Source of the DNA: Gammaproteobacteria bacterium
GTDB lineage: Bacteria > Pseudomonadota > Gammaproteobacteria > Steroidobacterales > Steroidobacteraceae
Assembly: GCA_030038645.1 (NCBI GenBank)
Contig: JASHSR010000506.1
Location: 1-18,433, forward strand
Length of the DNA: 18,433 nucleotides
Reading direction: 5' to 3'
Under the pieces are notes generated by a model. That model had not been told where the DNA came from. It searched no databases and saw only the letters and a list, made by a program, of their open reading frames with translations. Below are positions 7,050 through 14,400 of this stretch, one piece after another; within the stretch, counting starts at the first letter, position 1, and each line of letters opens with the position of its first letter. The position numbers and the translations under genes are program-made.

Positions 7050-8642
7050 ATGTCGAGGCGGCGATTTCTCCAAAAAGGCGTTGCCGCGCTCTCGGCCGCT
7101 GCCGCGCAATCCTGGCTTGCAGGGCTCGCTGCCGAGCCGCGCTTCGGCGTGCGGCGGCTCGGGGCGCCGAGGCCGTTCGACTACGCGCGGCTGAAGGGCA
7201 TGGCGCGCACGCTCGCCGCCGCGCCGTACAAGCCTTCGTCCGAGCGGCTGCCTGCGGCGGTCACGCGTCTCGACTGGGACCACTGGGAGGCCATTCGCTA
7301 CCGCGAGGAGCGCTCGCTGTGGGCCGGGCAGGGCCTGCGCTACCAGATCCGCTTCGCTCATCTCGGCTTCAGCGTGCTGAAGCCGGTGCGCATGTATGCC
7401 GTCGAGAACGGCGAGGCTCGGCAGATCGCCTACGACTCGGAGATGTGGGATTACAGCCACGCCGGCATCCGCCCGGGGGAGCTGCCGGCCAGCCTCGGCT
7501 TCGGGGGCTTTCGGGTCTTCTTTCACACGGACTGGGTCCGCGACTGCGCCGTCTTTCAGGGCGCCTCCTACTTTCGCGCGGTCGACGGCGAGATGCAGTA
7601 CGGGATGTCGCAGCGGGGGCTCGCGATCGACACGGGGTTGCCGAAACCGGAGGAGTTTCCGGACTTCATCGCCTTCTACCTCGAGCGCCCGCAGAAGGAT
7701 TCGAGCCTGCTCACGGTCTACGGCCTGCTCGACTCTCCGAGCGTCGCGGGCGCCTACCGGTTCGTCATCACGGTCGCCGACACCCTCACCATGGACGTGG
7801 ATGCGGCGTTGTACCCCCGCAAGGAGATCGAGCGCATCGGCATCGCGCCGGGGACCAGCATGTTCTTCGTCGGCAAGAACCAGAAGGGCATCTCCGAGGA
7901 CTGGCGGCCCGAGATCCACGATTCCGACGGCTTGCAGATCTGGAACGGCAAGGGCGAGTGGCTCTGGCGTCCGCTCCTCAATCCGCGGGTCGTGCGCGTC
8001 AACAGCTTCGTCGACGACGGCCCGCGCGGCTTCGGCCTGATGCAGCGCGAGCGCAGCTTCACCGCCTATCAGGACGACGGCGTGTTCTACGAGAAGCGGC
8101 CGTCGGTCTGGGTGCAGCCGAAGGGCAGCTGGGGAAAAGGCGCAGTGATGCTCGTCGAGATCCCGACCCGGGATGAGACGATGGACAACATCGTCGCGTT
8201 CTGGAATCCCGCGGCGAAGCCGCAGCGCGGCGAGGAGCTGCTCTACGCCTACCGGCTCTACTGGTGCCGCTACAGCCCGGTGCAGTCCGGGCTCGCCACG
8301 ACCGGCGCCACGCGCACCGGCATCGGCGGCGTGGTCGGCCAGAAGCGCACCCATTTCTCCTGGCGCTTCGTCGTGGATTTCTTCGGCGGCGACCTGCCGC
8401 TGCTCACGGAGGCGGACCGCGTGACTCCCGTGATCTCGGCGTCGCGCGGACGCATCGAGATCGTCTCGGCGCGCCCGCTGCGCCCGCTCGACGGCTGGCG
8501 CGCGATGTTCGACCTTGCGCCGACCGACCCCAGCACCGAGCCGATCGATCTGAGGCTGTACCTGTCGTTCGACGGCCAGCCGCTCACGGAGACCTGGATC
8601 TACCAGTACACGCCGCCGCCGCCCGCCGAGCGCAGGTTCTGA
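7050..8642 (+). CDS. opgD: Periplasmic glucan protein OpgD (MdoD)
   Basis: 530 aa, with GAGGAG 9 bases before the ATG. It belongs to the OpgG/OpgD family that acts on osmoregulated periplasmic glucans, and E. coli OpgD has been reported to be a beta-1,2-glucanase (family GH186). The N-terminus MSRRRFLQKG followed by an Ala-rich hydrophobic stretch is a twin-arginine signal. That separates OpgD from Sec-exported OpgG. The body matches the family from FDYARLKGMA (43-52) onward: the DWDHWEAIRYR block (75-85), EIHDSDGLQIWNG (288-300), DDGPRGFGLMQRER (322-335) and the YQDDGVFYEKRPSVWVQP strand (340-357). The acidic residues expected for catalysis (in HDSDGL and YQDD) are present, but I cannot assign them precisely. 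Length is close to the roughly 550 aa of E. coli OpgD. No glucosyltransferase opgH or opgG lies nearby. Its stop is only 7 bases from the stop of the convergent gene. Confidence 0.92.
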   Translation: MSRRRFLQKGVAALSAAAAQSWLAGLAAEPRFGVRRLGAPRPFDYARLKGMARTLAAAPYKPSSERLPAAVTRLDWDHWEAIRYREERSLWAGQGLRYQIRFAHLGFSVLKPVRMYAVENGEARQIAYDSEMWDYSHAGIRPGELPASLGFGGFRVFFHTDWVRDCAVFQGASYFRAVDGEMQYGMSQRGLAIDTGLPKPEEFPDFIAFYLERPQKDSSLLTVYGLLDSPSVAGAYRFVITVADTLTMDVDAALYPRKEIERIGIAPGTSMFFVGKNQKGISEDWRPEIHDSDGLQIWNGKGEWLWRPLLNPRVVRVNSFVDDGPRGFGLMQRERSFTAYQDDGVFYEKRPSVWVQPKGSWGKGAVMLVEIPTRDETMDNIVAFWNPAAKPQRGEELLYAYRLYWCRYSPVQSGLATTGATRTGIGGVVGQKRTHFSWRFVVDFFGGDLPLLTEADRVTPVISASRGRIEIVSARPLRPLDGWRAMFDLAPTDPSTEPIDLRLYLSFDGQPLTETWIYQYTPPPPAERRF

Positions 8643-8649
8643 CTCGGGC

Positions 8650-9660
8650 TCAATGCACCTGCGCGGACTTCTCCCAGCCGGTCGGGGAGTCGTACGGCAT
8701 CATGAATCCCATCGCCTCGATCTCGTGGATCTTCCCGCCGCTCACCTTGAAGATGTGCGCAGCGGGCAGATCGAACGGCTTGAAGTTCATGGGAATCCGG
8801 TCGAGGCCCGGGACCCCGACGATCTTCACGAACTTCTTCTTCATGGGTTGGCGGAACTGGGAGAGGCCGAAGACGAGCCCGTGTCGCACGTCCGCGATCC
8901 ACACGCGCCGCGGCTCGATGCGCGTGATGTAGTCGAACGTATGTGTGCTGACCTGCGCGGCGCAGCCCATCGCGCCGAGCCGTGCCATGCCTCCCCCGGC
9001 CGCTCCCGATTGATTGATCGGCGTCTGCGACGGACGCACGTTCGACGTCGTCTGCATGCCGTTCTCATGGCGCACGCAGTCGTCCGCGAACGGCGCCGCT
9101 TGGCCGTTGCCGGTGACGAGAGCGGTGTAGTACGAGTAGGCGATCTTCAGCATCGCGGCGTGCGAGCTGCGCTCGCTGCGCGGAACGACCTGCAAGAATG
9201 CCGGGCGCGGCGTCTGCAGGTTCTTGAGGGAGGCCGCCCGCAGGTTGCGCGCGATGAGGTGCTCCATCTCCGTGATCTGGCCGTTGCGGATCTTGAGCCT
9301 CAGGCCGAGCTCGATCGGCTTGCCGCTCTCCTCCATGACGCCGATGAAGCCGACCTGCTCGGCGATCGGATCGGGAACGTAGATCTTGAACGTCGTGGGC
9401 ACGGCCGAGGCGGTCTGCCAGAGTCCCTCGCCCGGCTTCATCCGTACCGTGTTCTCGACGAACTTGGCGTCGGCGGCGATCGGAACTTTCGACGGATCGT
9501 GGGCCACGAGCGCCGCAAGGTAGGAATCGACCATGCCGTCCAAGCAGGCGCTGTCGCAATGCGCCGCGGCAGCGCCGGCGCGGCCGGCAAGCGCCATCCC
9601 GATCGCGAGAAAACCCACACCGAGCGCAACCGACGAGCTGCGTACGCCTGATCGTCGCAT
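8650..9660 (-). CDS. Secreted protein with two NTF2-like halves (DUF8021-type)
   Basis: 336 aa from the ATG at 9660, which follows a GGGGGGG run 7 bases upstream. An Ala-rich signal peptide ends near residue 33 (GRAGAAAA before HC). C35 and C39 form a CDSAC motif at the mature N-terminus. The protein appears to be two NTF2/SnoaL-like modules in tandem. Half 1 (about 40-140) has a helix MVDSYLAALVAHD and a strand LGLRLKIRNGQITEMEHLI. Half 2 (about 168-322) has MLKIAYSYYTALVTGN, DDCVRHENGMQ and AHIFKVSGGKIHEIEAMGF. C195 and C233 could form a disulfide in half 2. The pattern resembles the uncharacterised DUF8021 family, as far as I recall. NTF2-like folds bind small hydrophobic ligands or act as isomerases or dehydratases. 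No activity is known to me for this family, so function is open. Periplasmic or secreted location is inferred. Confidence 0.75.
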   Translation of the reverse strand: MRRSGVRSSSVALGVGFLAIGMALAGRAGAAAAHCDSACLDGMVDSYLAALVAHDPSKVPIAADAKFVENTVRMKPGEGLWQTASAVPTTFKIYVPDPIAEQVGFIGVMEESGKPIELGLRLKIRNGQITEMEHLIARNLRAASLKNLQTPRPAFLQVVPRSERSSHAAMLKIAYSYYTALVTGNGQAAPFADDCVRHENGMQTTSNVRPSQTPINQSGAAGGGMARLGAMGCAAQVSTHTFDYITRIEPRRVWIADVRHGLVFGLSQFRQPMKKKFVKIVGVPGLDRIPMNFKPFDLPAAHIFKVSGGKIHEIEAMGFMMPYDSPTGWEKSAQVH

Positions 9661-9677
9661 GTTGTTTCCCCCCCAGT

Positions 9678-9690
9678 TGTCGGCGCGACA
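9678..9690 (-). promoter_or_regulatory. 13-bp dyad just upstream of the secreted NTF2-like gene
   Basis: TGTCG and CGACA arms flank a 3-base centre, immediately upstream of the gene's ribosome site. A second dyad, AGCCTC-AC-GAGGCT, lies at 9704-9717. They could be an operator pair or, for the second one, a terminator stem for the cupin gene upstream. No known repressor box is matched. Confidence 0.25.
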
Positions 9691-9787
9691 GTCGCCACGC
9701 GCGAGCCTCACGAGGCTGCGGCGCGCCAGTCGCGCCCTGCGCAGGCCGGGCTGCAGGCCGCAGGCTACACGGACCGGGATGGCCGTT

Positions 9788-10249
9788 TCAAGCGCCCTCG
9801 CCCCGCAGCCGCTCGAGGAAAACGGCGGAGGCCGCATCCCCTTCGGGCGGCGCCCAGGGCGCGAATTCCGAGGCGGTGGCCGGATCGTAGGGGCCTTCCT
9901 TCACTTCGAGGAAGGTCGAGCCGTCGACTCGGGCGATGAGCGTGTGCCAAGTCGCCCTCGGCACCTCGAACCCCAGATTGGGCGTCCCTTCTCCCACGGC
10001 GTACCGGGCCGTCACGTGCCCCTGATCGTCGAAAGTCAGCACGTCGAAGCCGCCCCGGACCACCAGCGCCAGCTCCGATTTGGCGAGATGGCGGTGCGGG
10101 CGGATGTAGGAGGCGCGATTGACGCTCACGAAGAAGCGCTGCACCACGTCCGTGTCTGCGGCGTGGATACGGTGGTGCGCCCGGCGCCGTGGTCGGGTGG
10201 CCGCCTCGGCTGCCAGCTCATCGAGGAGATTGCCCGAAAAGAGCCTCAT
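9788..10249 (-). CDS. WbuC-family cupin metalloprotein
   Basis: 153 aa, with GGAG 6 bases before the ATG. Single-domain small cupin. The metal-binding motif 1 is H52-x-H54-x4-E59 (in SYIRPHRHLAKSEL), and the motif 2 histidine is H102 (PRATWHTLIA). The N-terminal RFFVSVNRASYIRPHRH block and the central LTFDDQGHV strand match the WbuC family of cupins found in many O-antigen clusters, whose reaction is not established to my knowledge. Here no O-antigen genes are beside it. It is divergent from the luciferase-like oxidoreductase with 86 bases between the two starts, so the two may share control. It is predicted cytosolic with no signal peptide. Confidence 0.82.
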   Translation of the reverse strand: MRLFSGNLLDELAAEAATRPRRRAHHRIHAADTDVVQRFFVSVNRASYIRPHRHLAKSELALVVRGGFDVLTFDDQGHVTARYAVGEGTPNLGFEVPRATWHTLIARVDGSTFLEVKEGPYDPATASEFAPWAPPEGDAASAVFLERLRGEGA

Positions 10250-10335
10250 CGTTTGCTCCGTCGCGACATCTTAGCGCGATGCGCGCCGTGCCGAGCGTAT
10301 GGAGTTGTCGCGCGCCGCGCGAGAGAATGTGTCCC

Positions 10336-11226
10336 ATGCAGCTCGGCAAGCTCGGCGTTTGGGCGTTCACCGATACGATGACGGCACAGGATGCCGCGGC
10401 CTTCGCCGTGCGCGCCGAGCGGTGGGGGTATTCCACCTTCTGGGTTCCCGAGTCCTTCGGCCGCAATCCTTTTCCCTTTGCCGCCTGGCTGCTGGCGCGC
10501 ACGGACAAGCTCGTCGTCGCGACCGGGATCGCAAGCATCTATGCGCGCGATCCGCTCGCGATGCGGGCCGCTCAGATGACGCTCGCGGAGCAGTCGGGCG
10601 GGCGATTCCTGCTGGGTCTCGGCGTATCGCATGCCCACATGGTCGAGCGGGTGCGGGGCCAACCCTACGACCCAAAGCCCGTGAGCCGCATGCGCACGTA
10701 CCTCGAGCAGATGGCGAAGGCGCCGTATCGCGCGCCGGCGCCGGCAGAGCGGCCGCCGATCGTGCTCGCGGCGCTCGGCCCGAAGATGCTCGAGCTGGCG
10801 GGCCGCATGGCCGACGGGGCTCATCCGTACAACGTCACGCCGGAGCACACCGCGGAGGCGCGCCGCATCCTGGGCCCGGACAAATGGCTGCTCACCGAGC
10901 AGAAGGTGCTGCTCGAGCGCGATCCGGCCAAGGCGCGGGCGGTCGCGCGTCAAGCCATTGGCTTCTATCTCTCCGCGCCGAATTACATCAACAATCTCAA
11001 GCGGCTCGGCTTCGGCGATGCCGATCTCGCGGGCACCGGCTCGGACCGGCTGGTGGATGCGCTCGTGGCCTGGGGTGACCTCGACGCGATCCGCTCCCGC
11101 ATCCAGGCGCACTGGGACGCCGGCGCGGACCAGGTCTGCGTCCAGGCGCTGAACCCCGACCCCGAGAAGGCTCGCTTGCCGCACGAGGAAGTGCTCGAGC
11201 GGCTCGCGCCGAACGGCTCGGGTTGA
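10336..11226 (+). CDS. Luciferase-like (LLM) F420-type oxidoreductase
   Basis: 296 aa from the ATG at 10336, with GAGAGA 9 bases upstream. The ATG at 10327, three codons earlier, abuts that site and is less likely. The TIM-barrel bacterial-luciferase-like fold is shown by GKLGVWAFTD at the N-terminus, WGYSTFWVPES, KLVVATGIASIYARDP, GGRFLLGLGVSH and PPIVLAALGPKMLELAGRMADGAHPY in order. This order of motifs matches the family annotated as probable F420-dependent oxidoreductases (TIGR03620, MSMEG_4141 type). The cofactor may be F420 or FMN, because the family assignment alone does not prove F420 use. Substrate is unknown. The frame remains open upstream to 10189, but that part overlaps the cupin gene and looks non-coding. 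Confidence 0.85.
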   Translation: MQLGKLGVWAFTDTMTAQDAAAFAVRAERWGYSTFWVPESFGRNPFPFAAWLLARTDKLVVATGIASIYARDPLAMRAAQMTLAEQSGGRFLLGLGVSHAHMVERVRGQPYDPKPVSRMRTYLEQMAKAPYRAPAPAERPPIVLAALGPKMLELAGRMADGAHPYNVTPEHTAEARRILGPDKWLLTEQKVLLERDPAKARAVARQAIGFYLSAPNYINNLKRLGFGDADLAGTGSDRLVDALVAWGDLDAIRSRIQAHWDAGADQVCVQALNPDPEKARLPHEEVLERLAPNGSG

Positions 11227-11232
11227 GCGGCA

Positions 11233-11253
11233 GCGCCGAGCGGCCCGCGGCGC
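11233..11253. terminator. Short GC stem-loop between convergent genes
   Basis: GCGCCG (11233-11238) pairs with CGGCGC (11248-11253) around a 9-base loop. It lies in the 38-base gap between the stops of the LLM gene and the quinone oxidoreductase-like gene. There is no T-run, so this is a weak bidirectional terminator candidate. Confidence 0.25.
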
Positions 11254-11264
11254 GTACCCGTCGG

Positions 11265-12245
11265 TTACAGGCGCGGCAGCACGAGCTGCTTGCCGACGAC
11301 TTCGCGGTCGGCGAGACGTCTCAGGGCCCGAGGGATCTCCTCGAGCGTGAAGCGGCCGGCGATCTCGGCGGTGAACGGCCGGACGGCGTGAAGCGCGAGC
11401 GCCTCCTCGAGAGTCGCCTCGACCGCCGCAGGCTCCGCGGCAAGAACGCCTCCGAAGCCGACCCCGATCACGGACAGATTCTTGAGCAGCAGGTACTCGG
11501 CAGGAACGCGCGGCAGGGTCCCGCTCGCAAATCCCACCACGAGCATTCTGCCGCCGCGCGCCAGACAGTGGAGGGACTCGTCGAAGAACCGGCCGCCAGT
11601 GGTATCGAGCACCACATCGACGCCTCGGCCGCCGGTGAGGTCGGCGATGGCCGGCCTCAGCGTCTCGGCCGTGGAGCTGACCGTCGCGTCCGCGCCGTGC
11701 GCCACGGCGACGCGAAGCTTGTCGGCGGAGCTCGCCGCCGCAATGACGCGGGCGCCCATCCGACTCGCGACACCGACGGCGGCCACACCGACGCCCCCGC
11801 CCGCGCCGCTCACGAGGACCGTCTCACCGGGTGAGAGCCGGGCGCGCTTCAGGGCGAAGCACGCGGTGCCGTACGCCACCACGAATTGCGCCGCGAGCTC
11901 GGTCGGCAGACTCTCCGGAGCGGGGAAGACGTGCTGCGCGGAGGCGGCCACGCGCTCCGCGAAGCAGCCGCCGGCGAGCGGCGCGCCCATGACGCGATCG
12001 CCGGGACGCCACCGCTCGACCCCGGCCCCCGCGCTCGTCACGATCCCGCAGAACTCGAGGCCCGGCACGAAGGGCAGGGGCGGCTTGACCTGGTAGCGCC
12101 CGGCGACCATCAGAAGATCCGCGTAATTGACGCCGGCGGCCAGCACCTCCGCGACGACCTCTCCCGGCCGCGGGGCGGGCGCCGGCTGCTCCTCCACGGT
12201 GAGGCTCTCCGGAGCACCGAAGGCTCGGACGACGGCTGCGCGCAT
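11265..12245 (-). CDS. NADPH:quinone oxidoreductase-like (zinc-independent MDR family) enzyme
   Basis: 326 aa. Medium-chain dehydrogenase/reductase of the quinone oxidoreductase branch. The GroES-like N-terminal half contains AAGVNYADLLMVAGRYQVKP (36-55), PFVPGLEFCGIV and WRPGDRVMG. The Rossmann half contains the nucleotide-binding loop VSGAGGGVGVAA (145-156) and a VDVVLDTTGG strand. The structural-zinc cysteine cluster of alcohol dehydrogenases is absent, which supports quinone or enone reduction with NADPH. The ATG at 12245 comes 9 bases after the kinase stop. No strong ribosome site is seen, so translation may be coupled to the kinase. As the last gene of the efflux and two-component operon it probably detoxifies an electrophile related to the pump substrate. 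That role is inference. Confidence 0.87.
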   Translation of the reverse strand: MRAAVVRAFGAPESLTVEEQPAPAPRPGEVVAEVLAAGVNYADLLMVAGRYQVKPPLPFVPGLEFCGIVTSAGAGVERWRPGDRVMGAPLAGGCFAERVAASAQHVFPAPESLPTELAAQFVVAYGTACFALKRARLSPGETVLVSGAGGGVGVAAVGVASRMGARVIAAASSADKLRVAVAHGADATVSSTAETLRPAIADLTGGRGVDVVLDTTGGRFFDESLHCLARGGRMLVVGFASGTLPRVPAEYLLLKNLSVIGVGFGGVLAAEPAAVEATLEEALALHAVRPFTAEIAGRFTLEEIPRALRRLADREVVGKQLVLPRL

Positions 12246-12254
12246 GAGCGCCGC

Positions 12255-13685
12255 TCACGCCTCCCCGATGGCCGCTTCCCGCTCGCGAGGCGCGTCCGAG
12301 GGTCGCTCCGGGGCGGGCTGGGACGGCAGGCCTTCCTCGAGCGTGATCTGCGCGCGCAGCCCCGGACGGTTGTCGGCGAGCTCGAGCGAGCCGCCGTGCA
12401 GCTTCGCGATGGCCTGCACGAGGCTCAGGCCCAGTCCCACGCCGGGCGTTCCGCGGCTCGCATCGCCGCGGTAGAAGCGCTGCGCGGCCTTCGGCCTCTC
12501 GGCGTCCGGGATGCCGGGCCCGTTGTCGGCCACGGCGAGCGTGACGACTCCGTTCGGCGCGCGCATCACCTCGAGGGTGATGCGGCCCCCTTTGCCGACG
12601 TATTTGAGCGCGTTGTCGACCAGGTTGTTGACCGCCTGCGCGAGCAGCACCCGGTCGCCCCGCACGATCACGGGTCCCGGATCGCGGAACACGAAGCTCA
12701 GGTTCTCGAGCTCGGCGGCCGGCAAGTAGAACTCGATCGCCTTGGCTGCGAGATCCGCGACGTCGACGTCCACGAAGCCCGAGCGACGCATGCCGGCGTC
12801 GATCTCCGCGAGCCGCAGCAACGCGTTGAAGATGCGAATGACGCTGTCGACGTCGGAGACGGCGGCGTCGATCTCCTGGAAGGTCTCCTCGGTGGAGGGG
12901 CGGGTGAGCGAGAGCTCCTCGAGGCGCGAGCGCAGCTCGGCGAGGGGCGTGCGCAGATCGTGCGCGATGGAGTTCGACACGTTCGCGACGCCGTGAACGA
13001 GCTGCTCGATCTGCTCGAGCAGGCGGTTGATGGTCTGGGAGAGGGTATCGAGCTCGTCGCCGCTCGAGCGGACCGGCAGCCGGTGGCTCAAGTCGCCGCG
13101 CATGATCGCGGCCACGGTCTCGCGGATGCTGTGAATGCGCGCGAGCAGGGCGCGGCGGATGAGAATGCCGCCCAAGAGCCCCGCGACCGACAGGACCGCC
13201 ACGGCCGCCGCGAGGCCGGACCAGAAGCGCCTCTCGAGCGGCGCGAATCGTTGCACGTCCCGGCCGACGAGCAGGTTGTAGCCGCCCGGCAGCGCCGTGC
13301 GCACGATCGACACCATCGTGCGCTGGCCGTCGAGCTCGACCGGCAGCGTGTAGCTTCCCGGCTGGTCCGGGATGCCGCGGGGCCACGCCGCGAGGTTGCC
13401 GGCGAGCGGTCGCAGCGAGGCGTCGGCGAGCAGCAGGATCCTCTCGCCCGCGATCTGCATGCCGACGCGCTCCTTGATGAAGGCGGAGAGGCCCTCTGGG
13501 CCGCGCAGGCGAAACACCTCGGCAAAGCGCTGCGAGTCCTCCTGCAGGAGCTCGACGCGGAAGTCCTCGACGGTCGCCTGCCAGGCGTAGCGCAGCGGAG
13601 CGGCGAACAGCACGAGCGCCGCGAAGCCGAGGAGCACGTACCCGGTGGCGAGCGTAACCGCGGAGGAGCGAATGACTCTGGCCAC
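12255..13685 (-). CDS. Sensor histidine kinase of an OmpR-type two-component system
   Basis: 476 aa, starting at a GTG at 13685, 6 bases after the response-regulator stop. No upstream alternative exists in this gap, and the ribosome site is weak (translational coupling likely). Topology: TM1 about 12-33, a periplasmic sensor of about 120 residues (34-153), TM2 about 155-177. HAMP is about 178-230 (MRGDLSHRLPVRSSGDELDTL). In the dimerisation domain the phosphorylated His is H242 (SIAHDLRTPL). The HATPase part has the N box NNLVDNALKY (353-362), G1 box DNGPGIP (387-393), the F box region RFYRG, and G2 box GVGLGLSL (415-422). The last 25 residues are a Pro/Glu-rich tail. It phosphorylates the adjacent regulator. 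The inducing signal is unknown but should be periplasmic. Confidence 0.93.
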   Translation of the reverse strand: MARVIRSSAVTLATGYVLLGFAALVLFAAPLRYAWQATVEDFRVELLQEDSQRFAEVFRLRGPEGLSAFIKERVGMQIAGERILLLADASLRPLAGNLAAWPRGIPDQPGSYTLPVELDGQRTMVSIVRTALPGGYNLLVGRDVQRFAPLERRFWSGLAAAVAVLSVAGLLGGILIRRALLARIHSIRETVAAIMRGDLSHRLPVRSSGDELDTLSQTINRLLEQIEQLVHGVANVSNSIAHDLRTPLAELRSRLEELSLTRPSTEETFQEIDAAVSDVDSVIRIFNALLRLAEIDAGMRRSGFVDVDVADLAAKAIEFYLPAAELENLSFVFRDPGPVIVRGDRVLLAQAVNNLVDNALKYVGKGGRITLEVMRAPNGVVTLAVADNGPGIPDAERPKAAQRFYRGDASRGTPGVGLGLSLVQAIAKLHGGSLELADNRPGLRAQITLEEGLPSQPAPERPSDAPREREAAIGEA

Positions 13686-13691
13686 TGTCGA

Positions 13692-14390
13692 TTAGCCCGA
13701 TGACTCCAATACCGGCTCGGCGCTGATCATATACCCGGCGCTGCGGACCGTTTTCACGAGCGGCCGCTCGAAGTCGGCGTCGATCTTCTGCCGCAGCTTG
13801 CTGATGTGCACGTCCACCACGTTGGTCTGCGGGTCGAAGTGATAGTCCCAGACGTTCTCGAGCAGCATGGTTCGCGTCACCACCTGGCCCGCGTGCCGCA
13901 TCAGGTACTCGAGCAGCTTGAACTCGCGCGGCTGCAGCTGGATCGTGCGGTTGCCGCGGACCACGCGGCGCGAGAGCAGATCCATGCGCAAGTCGTCCAC
14001 CTCGAGGGTCGTCTCGGCCGCATCCTGCCGCCCGCGCCGGGTCAGGGCGTCGAGCCGCGCGAGCAGCTCGCCGAACGCAAAGGGCTTGGTGAGGTAGTCG
14101 TCCCCGCCCGCGCGCAACCCGTTGATGCGCTCGTCCACCTCGCTGAGTGCGCTCAGAATGAGGATCGGCGTGTGGTTGGCCGATTTGCGCAGGGCATCGA
14201 TGATCGCGAGGCCGTCGATGTTCCCGGGCAGCATCCGGTCCATGATGATCGCGTCGTACCGCTCGCTCGCCGCGAGGAACAAGCCGTCGCGGCCGTTCGC
14301 CGCATGGTCGGTCGTGTGTCCCGACTCCTGCAGGCCCTTGGTGATGAACCGGGCGACTCTTTCGTTGTCCTCGACGAGCAGAATCTTCAT
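13692..14390 (-). CDS. OmpR/PhoB-family response regulator
   Basis: 232 aa. The receiver domain (1-115) has acidic pocket D8, phosphoacceptor D51 (IIMDRMLPG), S80 and K102 (LTKPF). The C-terminal winged helix (about 128-225) has the DNA-binding region LQPREFKLLEYLMRHAGQVV, then NVVDVHISKLRQKID and TVRSAGYMI. Its receiver is closest in feel to the CusR/CopR/QseB group. The ribosome site GGAG sits directly after the RND pump's TGA, with 10 bases between the two genes, so it is co-translated with the pump. It likely activates this operon in response to the kinase encoded next. Confidence 0.94.
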   Translation of the reverse strand: MKILLVEDNERVARFITKGLQESGHTTDHAANGRDGLFLAASERYDAIIMDRMLPGNIDGLAIIDALRKSANHTPILILSALSEVDERINGLRAGGDDYLTKPFAFGELLARLDALTRRGRQDAAETTLEVDDLRMDLLSRRVVRGNRTIQLQPREFKLLEYLMRHAGQVVTRTMLLENVWDYHFDPQTNVVDVHISKLRQKIDADFERPLVKTVRSAGYMISAEPVLESSG

Positions 14391-14400
14391 CGAGCGCTCC

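Noticed and set aside
9675..9694. Possible LexA box (CTGT...ACA) before the NTF2-like gene, minus strand
   Set aside because: Spacing is 7 instead of 8 bases and the second half-site is ACAA, not ACAG.
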